NCBI RefSeq assembly: GCF_011682045.1
Contig: NZ_VVIW01000001.1
Coordinates: 62,001-126,000, forward strand
Direction of reading: 5' to 3'
Length of the DNA: 64,000 nucleotides
Source of the DNA: Massilia aquatica
GTDB taxonomy: Bacteria > Pseudomonadota > Gammaproteobacteria > Burkholderiales > Burkholderiaceae_D
The position numbers were made by a program, and so were the translations under genes. The notes under the pieces were generated by a model. The model ran no database searches. It was not told the DNA's origin and saw nothing but the letters and a program-made list of their open reading frames with translations. Below are positions 53,565 to 64,000 of this stretch, piece by piece (within the stretch, counting starts at the first letter, position 1; every line of letters begins with the position of its first letter).

Positions 53565-53613
53565 CAGGCGCCAGGCCCCATGCTACATTATGTTTTTTTC
53601 AATATGGTCCTCC

Positions 53614-54678
53614 ATGAAACAACGCATCGCCGGCTTCGACCTGGCCCGGGCCCTTGCCGTGATCGGCATGGTGATCGTCAATTTCAAAGTCGTGATGCAC
53701 GCCAGCGCGCCCGATGCGCCGTGGTGGCTGGCCATCTTCGACGCGCTCGACGGACGCGCCTCGGCCCTGTTCGTGATCCTGGCCGGGGTCGGGCTGTCGT
53801 TGCTGTCGAAGCGGGCGCGCGAAGCGGGCGACCCGGCCGCCTTGCGCGCCGACCGCGCCGGCATCCTGAAACGCGCCGCCTTCCTGTTCTGCGCGGGCCT
53901 GCTGTACGTGCAGGTGTGGCCGGCCGACATTCTCCATTACTACGGCGCCTACATGGTCATCGGCGCGCTGGCGCTGTCGTGGCGCAGCGGCGCCCTGGTT
54001 GCCGCCGCGCTGGCGATGGTGGCCGGCTTTGTGGTGCTGGCCGCCACTCTCGACTACGGCGCCGGCTGGAACTGGGAAACCCTCGCCTACACCGGCTTCT
54101 GGACGCCCGCCGGCTTTGTGCGCAACCTGTTCTTCAACGGTTTTCACCCGGTGTTCCCGTGGACTGGCTTCCTGTTGCTGGGAATGGCGCTCGGGCGCGC
54201 CGACATGCAGTCGCGCACCGTGCTGTACCGGATCTTCATCAGCGGCCTGCTCATGGGCATCGTGGCCGAACTGGCGATGACGGCCGGCGTCCTGCTGGGC
54301 GCGCCGGGCAGCGGCGTCTGGTCGCACCTGTGGTCATCCGGCCCGCTGCCGCCCCTGCCGCTGTACTGGATCGCCGCCGCCGGCGACGCCATGGCGGTGA
54401 TCGCGGCCTGCGTCTGGGCCGGCCGGCGCTGGCATGACGCGCGCTGGTTGGCGCCCCTGGTGCATACCGGCCAGCTCGCGCTCACCCTGTACATCGCCCA
54501 CGTCGTCATCGGCATGGGCGTGCTCGAAGCGCTCGGCCTGCTTGGTGGCCGCACGCTTGCCTTCGCGGTCGGCAGTGCGCTGGTGTTCTCGGCCGGCGCG
54601 GTGCTGGGCGCGCATCTGTGGCGCCGCCGTTTCGCGCTTGGCCCGGTCGAGTGGCTGATGCGGCGCTGTACGGGGTAA
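53614..54678 (+). CDS. DUF418/YeiB-like membrane protein
   Basis: 354 residues from the ATG at 53,614 (MKQRIAGFDLARALAVIGMV); a frame start at 53,590 is less likely. About ten hydrophobic segments. The N-terminus RIAGFDLARALAVIGMVIVN and the later FVRNLFFNGFHPVFPWTGFL LLGMALGR match DUF418/DUF1624 proteins (related to acyltransferase 3 and heparan-alpha-glucosaminide acetyltransferase). LALTLYIAHVVIGMGVLE near the end is also typical. Role unknown; a membrane acyl transfer is possible. It converges with the ArnT-like gene, 28 bp away. Confidence 0.82.
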   Translation: MKQRIAGFDLARALAVIGMVIVNFKVVMHASAPDAPWWLAIFDALDGRASALFVILAGVGLSLLSKRAREAGDPAALRADRAGILKRAAFLFCAGLLYVQVWPADILHYYGAYMVIGALALSWRSGALVAAALAMVAGFVVLAATLDYGAGWNWETLAYTGFWTPAGFVRNLFFNGFHPVFPWTGFLLLGMALGRADMQSRTVLYRIFISGLLMGIVAELAMTAGVLLGAPGSGVWSHLWSSGPLPPLPLYWIAAAGDAMAVIAACVWAGRRWHDARWLAPLVHTGQLALTLYIAHVVIGMGVLEALGLLGGRTLAFAVGSALVFSAGAVLGAHLWRRRFALGPVEWLMRRCTG

Positions 54679-54706
54679 GCGTGCGCTTACTTGCGCGGCT
54701 GGCGAC

Positions 54707-56428
54707 TCAGGGCGCGCGCTGGTACAGGCGGAAGCGCTCGTCGCGGTCGGCGGCGCGCCGGCCTTCCCACAGCAGGCGCCACTCGGCGCCCGGCGGCGGC
54801 TTGGCCAGTTCGCGCTCGTCGTGCACTTTCACGCTGTCCTGCAGCAGGATCAGGTCGCACTTGCCGGCGCCGATGTGATCGAACGGCAGCTTGCCGTAAA
54901 ACGCCAGCGATGCGCGTTGCGGCGCACCCACGTTCGAATTGATGCAGCCCGCGCCCGGCGGCAGCGAGCTGGCGATCTGGCGCGCCACGACCGCGTAGCT
55001 CTTGCTGTAATTGAAGTCGGGCAGGAACAAGGTCATGAGCAGCACCCACAGTAAAATCAGACCGCCCGACGACAGCACCACGGCGCGCCACAGCACCGCC
55101 GGCTGGCGCGAGATGCGCCAGTGGACCAGCGCGATCCAGCCAATGGTCGCGCCCAGCGCCACCACGAAGGCCAGCACCTCGACTTCGGGCCGGAAGCCCG
55201 GCAGCAGCTTGAGCGCGTTCTTGGCCAGCTGCGCGGGCCAGCCGGTCAGCTTGGCGATCCAGAACAGCCAGACGATCGCGCCCAGCATGGTCAGCACCAT
55301 CACCGAGAACCAGTCGATGGCGTTGATGGCGCCGCGCTTCATGGTCGGCAGCCCGAACGCGGCCATGATGGCCAGCGGCGGCAGCAGCTTGAGCAGGTCG
55401 CCGTTTTCCGGCAGCGGATCGCACAGGATCAGCAAGGTGAGGGCGCCGACGAAAAACAGCGGCAGCACGATGTGCAGCAGGTGGTCCTGGCGGCGCCACG
55501 CGTAAATGGCCCAGCCGGCGAACGGCCAGGCCGGCCAGAAGAACCAGATCCCGACCCGGAAGAAGGTCTTGATCGAGACCCAGCCCGGCAGGCCGATCTG
55601 GTTGGCGGTCCAGGCCAGCCAGCCGCTGACGGGATTGACGCCGTAGGGCTGGATCGACACGGCCGGCAGCACCCAGAGCATGCTGATCGCCACTGCCGTC
55701 AGCACGGCCAGGCCGAGATGGCGCAGGGTCGGCGCCAGCGGCACCGACAGGAAGCGCGTGCATGCGAACAGGGCCAGCAGCAGGGTGATCGGGGTCAAGA
55801 GGCCGCGCGTGAGCACCAGCGCGCCCAGCGACAGGCCGATCAGGACCGCATTGCGCACTGTCTGCGCTTCCACGTAGCGCACCGCGCGGTACAGGAAGTA
55901 GGCGACCAGGCCGCCCTGCAGGGTGACGGCCAGGGTTTCGTGGCTGAACATCAGCAGGCCCAGGCAGCCGAGATAGATCAGGGCGGCGGTGTCGGCCAGG
56001 GTGCGGCCGTAATCGTCCGGTTCGGGCTGGCCGCCGAAGGCCAGGCGCAGCGGCTGCGCATCCTGGCGCCGCCCCAGGTGGAAGGCGGTCCACCAGACCG
56101 AGGCCGTGCCGGCCACGAAGATGCCGATGGTCGACATGCGCGCCGCCATCATGTCGCCCATCAACCAGCCGAACAGCTTGATGCACAGCGCGCCCAGCCA
56201 GAAGGCCAGCGGTCCGTCGTCCGGCACCCGCATGCCGGCAATATTCGGCAGCAGCCAGTCGGACAGGCTGCCGTGGGCCATGGTCCACATGATGCCGAAA
56301 CTGCCGGCATCATCTTTCCAGTCAGCGCGCCCGATCAGGCCGGGCAGGATGTACAGCAGGCCCAGCGCAAACAGGGCCCAGCGCGGGAGCGCCAGGGTGG
56401 CGGCGGCGGAAAGACGGACGGGTTTCAT
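54707..56428 (-). CDS. ArnT-like GT39/GT83-type membrane glycosyltransferase
   Basis: 573 residues from the ATG at 56,428 (MKPVRLSAAATLALPRWALF); in-frame starts at 56,443 and 56,449 are possible. Twelve or so membrane segments. The first periplasmic loop has LIGRADWKDDAGSFGIMWTM, with an acidic D-E/DD motif typical of GT-C enzymes (catalytic Asp), and DDGPLAFWLGALCIKLFGWL resembles the ArnT/PMT family. The C-terminal 100 residues are a soluble domain (VVARQIASSLPPGAGCINSN). It probably transfers a sugar from a polyprenyl carrier to a lipid or protein in the periplasm. Acceptor and donor unknown. Confidence 0.82.
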   Translation of the reverse strand: MKPVRLSAAATLALPRWALFALGLLYILPGLIGRADWKDDAGSFGIMWTMAHGSLSDWLLPNIAGMRVPDDGPLAFWLGALCIKLFGWLMGDMMAARMSTIGIFVAGTASVWWTAFHLGRRQDAQPLRLAFGGQPEPDDYGRTLADTAALIYLGCLGLLMFSHETLAVTLQGGLVAYFLYRAVRYVEAQTVRNAVLIGLSLGALVLTRGLLTPITLLLALFACTRFLSVPLAPTLRHLGLAVLTAVAISMLWVLPAVSIQPYGVNPVSGWLAWTANQIGLPGWVSIKTFFRVGIWFFWPAWPFAGWAIYAWRRQDHLLHIVLPLFFVGALTLLILCDPLPENGDLLKLLPPLAIMAAFGLPTMKRGAINAIDWFSVMVLTMLGAIVWLFWIAKLTGWPAQLAKNALKLLPGFRPEVEVLAFVVALGATIGWIALVHWRISRQPAVLWRAVVLSSGGLILLWVLLMTLFLPDFNYSKSYAVVARQIASSLPPGAGCINSNVGAPQRASLAFYGKLPFDHIGAGKCDLILLQDSVKVHDERELAKPPPGAEWRLLWEGRRAADRDERFRLYQRAP

Positions 56429-56475
56429 CGATAACGGCGGCATCGGCAATGGGGAAAGGAGGTAGTATCAACGAA

Positions 56476-56500
56476 AAAAAAGCAGCCGTGGCTGCTTTTT
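56476..56500. terminator. Bidirectional hairpin between ArnT-like gene and rpmE2
   Basis: AAAAAGCAGCC and GGCTGCTTTTT are mirror-complementary, with A-run on one side and T-run on the other, so it can end transcripts from both strands. It lies just after the rpmE2 stop on the minus strand. Confidence 0.75.
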
Positions 56501-56519
56501 AGGAGTGCAAGGCAAAAAC

Positions 56520-56789
56520 TTAGCCGTTTGCAACTGCGGTTTTGGAGCCGACGGCACCAAATTTCTGACGGAACTTCTCGACGCGGCCAGCGGTGTCGAC
56601 GATTTTGTGCTTGCCGGTGTAGAACGGGTGCGATTCAGCCGATACCTCGATCTTCACCAGTGGGTATTCTGCGCCCTCGTGGGTGATTTTTTCGCGGGTC
56701 TGGATGGTCGAACGGGTAACGAATTTGAAATCGCACGACAGGTCGTGGAATACAACGTCGCGGTATTCTGGATGGATATCTTTACGCAT
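56520..56789 (-). CDS. rpmE2: 50S ribosomal protein L31 type B
   Basis: 89 residues from the ATG at 56,789, preceded by [34 protein letters not shown], the conserved start of L31, has only one Cys and no CxxC pair, which marks the zinc-free type B form. It then has [20 protein letters not shown] and [24 protein letters not shown]. It lies downstream of rho and trxA on the same strand, a common betaproteobacterial order. A terminator between rho and rpmE2 makes separate transcription likely. Confidence 0.95.
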   Translation of the reverse strand: MRKDIHPEYRDVVFHDLSCDFKFVTRSTIQTREKITHEGAEYPLVKIEVSAESHPFYTGKHKIVDTAGRVEKFRQKFGAVGSKTAVANG

Positions 56790-56920
56790 GGTCTTGCCTC
56801 GGTTAGTTTGGTAGCCAAACTGCACTTCGTCGGTCGTCTTGCCTCGTGACCCGATTGCCGCTCACTTGCCAGGGGTTAAATACTGCAACCGGCGATTATA
56901 CAGCGTTTTAGGGGGCAGGA

Positions 56921-56959
56921 GGGGTCAGACCGCGGTTTTTCAGTGAGGGGTCTGACCCC
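56921..56959. repeat. Inverted GGGGTCAGACC dispersed repeat
   Basis: GGGGTCAGACC (56,921-56,931) and GGTCTGACCCC (56,949-56,959) are a perfect 11-bp inverted repeat with a 17-base gap, followed by CCGGTG. It shares its TCAGACC and CCGGTG words with the tandem repeat at 14,603-14,665. Lies between rpmE2 and rho. Confidence 0.65.
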
Positions 56960-57010
56960 GGTGTTGCTTTTACGATATTCCTGCGTCAGCGCCAGCGAAC
57001 CAACAACGAA

Positions 57011-57034
57011 AAAGGACAGCCGCAGCTGTCCTTT
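57011..57034 (-). terminator. Rho gene terminator
   Basis: AAAGGACAGC and GCTGTCCTTT form a perfect 10-bp stem around CGCA. On the minus strand it is followed by a run of T residues, 22 bp after the rho stop. Confidence 0.85.
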
Positions 57035-57055
57035 TGTTGATGCCTTCAGCGGAAA

Positions 57056-58318
57056 TTACCCGCCGCGCCGCATCATGTCGAAGAACTCATTGTTGTTCTT
57101 CGTGGCCTTCATCTTGTCGAGGATGAACTCCATCGCTTCGATCTCGTCCATCGAGTACAGCAGCTTGCGCAGGATCCAGATCTTCTGCAGCTGGTCGGCC
57201 TTGATCAGCAATTCTTCGCGGCGGGTACCCGATTTGTTCAGGTTAATGGCCGGATAGACGCGCTTCTCGGCCAGGCGGCGCTCGAGGTGGACTTCCATGT
57301 TGCCGGTGCCCTTGAATTCCTCGTAGATCACGTCATCCATGCGCGAACCGGTTTCGATCAGGGCGGTGGCGATGATGGTCAGCGAGCCGCCTTCTTCGAT
57401 ATTGCGCGCGGCGCCGAAGAAACGCTTGGGACGCTGCAGCGCGTTGGCGTCCACGCCACCGGTCAATACCTTGCCCGAGGCGGGAATGACGGTGTTGTAG
57501 GCGCGCGCCAGGCGGGTGATCGAGTCGAGCAGGATGATCACGTCTTTTTTCATTTCGACCAGGCGCTTGGCCTTTTCGAGCACCATCTCGGCCACTTGCA
57601 CGTGGCGCGTCGCTGGTTCATCGAAGGTCGAGGCAACCACTTCGCCGCGCACCGAGCGCTGCATTTCGGTCACTTCTTCAGGACGTTCGTCGATCAGGAG
57701 CACGATCAGGGTGCAGTCCGGGTGATTGGCCGTGATCGCATGCGCAATGTGCTGCAGGATGACCGATTTACCCGACTTTGGCGAAGCGACCAGCAAACCG
57801 CGCTGGCCCTTGCCGATCGGGGCGATCAGGTCGATGATGCGGCCGGTGATGTTTTCCTGGCCATTCATTTCGCGCTCGAGGCGCAGCGGCTCGTTCGGGT
57901 GCAGCGGGGTCAGGTTCTCGAACAGAATGCGGTGCTTGCTCGCTTCCGGAGATTCGCCATTGACCTTGTCGACCTTGACCAGCGCGAAATAACGCTCGCC
58001 GTCTTTCGGGGTACGCACTTCGCCCTCGATCGAATCGCCCGTATGCAGGTTGAAGCGGCGGATTTGCGACGGCGAGATATAGATATCGTCGGTCGAGGCC
58101 ATGTAGCTGGCGTCCGGCGAGCGCAGGAAGCCGAAGCCGTCCGGCAGCACTTCGAGAGCGCCGTCGCCAAAAATCTGTTCGCCTGATTTCGCGCGCTTCT
58201 TGAGAATGGCGAACATCAGTTCTTGTTTGCGCAGGCGGGCTGCGTTGTCGATATCGAGGCCAATCGCCATCTCCAGTAGTGCGGAGACGTGCATGGCCTT
58301 CAGTTCAGATAAGTGCAT
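57056..58318 (-). CDS. rho: Transcription termination factor Rho
   Basis: 420 residues, standard length. N-terminal [20 protein letters not shown], the cold-shock-like RNA-binding part ([36 protein letters not shown]), Walker [21 protein letters not shown] (about residues 165-184), Walker [17 protein letters not shown], and RRFFG-like R-loop [20 protein letters not shown] with arginine finger region. It is the RNA-dependent ATPase and helicase that ends transcripts. It lies between trxA and rpmE2. The long leader (58,319-58,464) may carry Rho autoregulation (known for the family, not shown here). Confidence 0.98.
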   Translation of the reverse strand: MHLSELKAMHVSALLEMAIGLDIDNAARLRKQELMFAILKKRAKSGEQIFGDGALEVLPDGFGFLRSPDASYMASTDDIYISPSQIRRFNLHTGDSIEGEVRTPKDGERYFALVKVDKVNGESPEASKHRILFENLTPLHPNEPLRLEREMNGQENITGRIIDLIAPIGKGQRGLLVASPKSGKSVILQHIAHAITANHPDCTLIVLLIDERPEEVTEMQRSVRGEVVASTFDEPATRHVQVAEMVLEKAKRLVEMKKDVIILLDSITRLARAYNTVIPASGKVLTGGVDANALQRPKRFFGAARNIEEGGSLTIIATALIETGSRMDDVIYEEFKGTGNMEVHLERRLAEKRVYPAINLNKSGTRREELLIKADQLQKIWILRKLLYSMDEIEAMEFILDKMKATKNNNEFFDMMRRGG

Positions 58319-58464
58319 GAGTTGAGTCCCGTGACGGGAAGTAAAGGTAGGGGAGGGAACTGCGTGGGTTAATCATCCGGGAAGAAGTCAGTCGAGGCCA
58401 ACTCGATTCCCGGCCGGACAAGACGGCAGCGCGGGCGCGCCGGCGTCACGTTGTACTTACATAA

Positions 58465-58791
58465 TCAGATATTGCTGTCGAGGAAAGCGGTCAGCTTGCC
58501 TTTGCCATTGTTGCCGACCATGCGGGCCGCTTCAACACCGTTCTTGAACAGAACCAGGGTTGGAATGCCGCGAATGGCGAATTTGGCCGGAACCTGCTGG
58601 TTGGCGTCGACGTCCATCTTGGCGATGACGACCTTGCCGTCGTATTCCTGGCTGATTTCTTCGAGGATCGGAGCGATTTGCTTGCACGGACCGCACCATT
58701 CAGCCCAGAAGTCGACCAGCACGGGACGGTCCGACTTGAGGACGTCCGCTTCGAAAGATGCATCGCTAATGTATTTAATATTTTCGCTCAT
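58465..58791 (-). CDS. trxA: Thioredoxin 1
   Basis: 108 residues from the ATG at 58,791 with a GAGGAAAAC ribosome site. The active site WCGPCKQIAPILEEI (Cys about 33 and 36), the buried Asp in LVDFWAEW, cis-Pro in AIRGIPTLVLFKNG, and the closing GKLTAFLDSNI all agree with E. coli TrxA. Disulphide reductant for ribonucleotide reductase and others. Upstream of rho in the same direction. Confidence 0.97.
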   Translation of the reverse strand: MSENIKYISDASFEADVLKSDRPVLVDFWAEWCGPCKQIAPILEEISQEYDGKVVIAKMDVDANQQVPAKFAIRGIPTLVLFKNGVEAARMVGNNGKGKLTAFLDSNI

Positions 58792-58979
58792 GTTTTCCTC
58801 TAAATGAGGTAGGGGGTCAATAACGCCTGGAGGATAAGCCGACCCTGCTTCGGGGACCATCGCTGTCACCAGCCAGTTCCTTTTTATCTTGCAACACTAT
58901 GGTGGTGACGGTGTGCACAAATTCAATATAGGGAAGGGCGGCAGAGGGTATCAGGCGGGGATTTAGCCGAAATAATAAC

Positions 58980-59459
58980 CTATTTTTCCGAAAGGGGAGA
59001 GAGATTGTACAAATTCTCGTGCCCAAGGGCTTCCTGCCCCCTCAGCGGCGCCAGTGCGGCCTGCAGTTCGGCCGCGCTGATCGGCTTCTTGAAGGCGCCC
59101 AGCACGTTCAGTCCGTGCGCCCTGGCCAGCCGTTCGGCCGCCTTGCGCACCCCGCTGTCCATGCCCGAAAGCAGCATCACGCCACCACCGAAACCGGCCG
59201 CGGCCGCCGCCTGCATGAACTCGATGCCATCCATGTCCGGCATCGACAGGTCGCAGATCAAGAGGCCCGGCGGGTCGAGCGCCAGGCTGGCCAGGGCACG
59301 GCGCGCATCCGATTCGGTACGCACCTCGAAGGCGCGGGCGCTGTCGGCGCCGTCCAGATCGGCCAGCATGTCGGTCAGCAGTTCCAGCATGAAATGATCA
59401 TCGTCCAGCAGCAGCACGCGGATGCGTGGCGGCGGGGCCTGTGTTGCGCTCTCGTCCAT
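58980..59459 (-). CDS. Single-domain response regulator (CheY-like)
   Basis: 159 residues. Receiver fold: RVLLLDDDHFMLELLTDMLA (acidic pocket), phospho-Asp in GLLICDLSMPDMDGIEFMQA, Thr/Ser in VMLLSGMDSGVRKAAERL and Lys in VLGAFKKPISAAELQAAL. No output domain. It sits 118 bp downstream of the large hybrid kinase gene on the same strand, so it may be its partner (inference). Confidence 0.92.
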   Translation of the reverse strand: MDESATQAPPPRIRVLLLDDDHFMLELLTDMLADLDGADSARAFEVRTESDARRALASLALDPPGLLICDLSMPDMDGIEFMQAAAAAGFGGGVMLLSGMDSGVRKAAERLARAHGLNVLGAFKKPISAAELQAALAPLRGQEALGHENLYNLSPLSEK

Positions 59460-59577
59460 GGTTGTCTTTAGCAGCTGTTATTGTCGTTATTGGCAGCGCG
59501 CTAGGCTCAAGGTCGTCGCGCGTGCGCCACTATTATCATGGAGAACGCCTGCCAGCGGCAGCTGTGCGCAGGTTTTT

Positions 59578-63537
<3,960 letters not shown>

Positions 63538-63673
63538 GGCGGGGCCATCGACGAGGTTTAGGCTAAGCTCCATAGTAGCCATTTTTCGGCGCAGGCAATT
63601 TACCAATAGGAATCTTCGCCTATCGTGCGGGTAAAAGTGTCGTATTTCTGCTGCGCGGACGCGCTTGTGCCGC

Positions 63674-64000
63674 TCAGCCGACCTTGCCGGTGAACTGATA
63701 TAACTGACCGGGATGCCACATTGTCACCACCGACGCCACCTGGCCCAGGGCCCGGGTCTGGCGCTTGAGCACCAGGCAGCACTGGCGCGGCCCCACCGCC
63801 AGCATGTTCGCGATCTCGCGCGGGGCGGGCAGGGCCTCGATGCTGTAGCTGGCGTTTTGCAGCGGCGCGGCCTGGGTCAGGTGCTCGTTGGGCGTGATGG
63901 CCGAAAAATCCTGGGCCAGGTAATCGGGCGCGCAGGCTGGATTGACCCAGCGGTCCTCGACCTGGATCGGCACCTCGTTCTCGAAGTGCACGATCACCGA
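63674..64000 (-). CDS. hutC: UTRA domain of a HutC-like GntR regulator, N-terminus outside window
   Basis: Frame is open to the window end, so only about 108 C-terminal residues are seen. [38 protein letters not shown] is the signature of histidine-utilisation repressor HutC (UTRA ligand domain); [30 protein letters not shown] gives the end. HutC binds urocanate and controls hut genes. The GntR winged helix would lie beyond 64,000. It is 67 bp before the start of the hybrid kinase frame. Confidence 0.82.
   Translation of the reverse strand, partial: SVIVHFENEVPIQVEDRWVNPACAPDYLAQDFSAITPNEHLTQAAPLQNASYSIEALPAPREIANMLAVGPRQCCLVLKRQTRALGQVASVVTMWHPGQLYQFTGKVG

Larger units (their letters stand above)
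53158..53613. other. Chromosomal intergenic region beyond tRNA-Leu with gene remnants
   Basis: About 456 bases without a clear complete gene. Two small minus-strand frames, 53,221-53,304 and 53,352-53,564, are given separately as possible remnants. The tRNA-Leu promoter should lie just to the right of 53,157; no -35/-10 pair was certain. Confidence 0.45.

Overview
The window looks like a chromosome segment of a Massilia/Duganella/Janthinobacterium-like member of the Oxalobacteraceae (Betaproteobacteria). This is inferred from the high GC, the trxA-rho-rpmE2 gene order, a PEP-CTERM protein, a curli locus, many hybrid two-component kinases and GGTCTGACCCC-type dispersed repeats. No database search was possible, so family names rest on motifs, domain order, length and gene context.

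Layout. 1-8.1 kb: housekeeping and small operons (partial hemerythrin protein, tcdA, FKBP isomerase, cysteine synthase, three overlapping genes around an SMI1/KNR4 protein, ArsR plus a His-rich CDF metal exporter, a TraM/TraL-like pair far from any other transfer gene, pncC). 8.4-13.6 kb: a signalling operon of YfiR, a CHASE8-like hybrid histidine kinase and a REC-PAS-GGDEF-EAL-REC protein. 13.6-18.5 kb: thiL, a lipoprotein, maeB. 18.8-23.1 kb: gmd, rmd and two glycosyltransferases, i.e. GDP-D-rhamnose synthesis and probable transfer. 23.2-26.3 kb: Rpn-type nuclease, periplasmic binding protein, RlmN-like radical SAM enzyme. 26.4-30.6 kb: curli locus csgE-csgF-csgG followed by three curlin-repeat proteins. 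30.9-32.6 kb: PEP-CTERM protein and a small protein.

32,737-53,093: a 20.4-kb integrative element inserted in the 3' end of tRNA-Leu(CAA). A 25-bp direct repeat marks both ends; a P4-type integrase, an AlpA-like regulator and a primase-helicase lie at the tRNA end. Its cargo is an orphan type VI secretion cassette (VgrG, DUF2169 adaptor, PAAR-like/HNH toxin, SUKH immunity protein and a second possible immunity protein), a PstI/BsuBI-type restriction-modification system, a serine recombinase, an OLD-like ATPase/TOPRIM nuclease and several unknown genes. It therefore joins an antibacterial weapon to anti-phage defence. Each end has its own terminator-like hairpin placed so that tRNA-Leu is terminated with or without the element.

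53.6-64 kb: chromosome resumes with a DUF418 membrane protein, an ArnT-like glycosyltransferase, rpmE2, rho, trxA, a response regulator, a 1319-residue hybrid kinase with a duplicated signal peptide, and the C-terminal half of a HutC-like regulator cut by the window edge.
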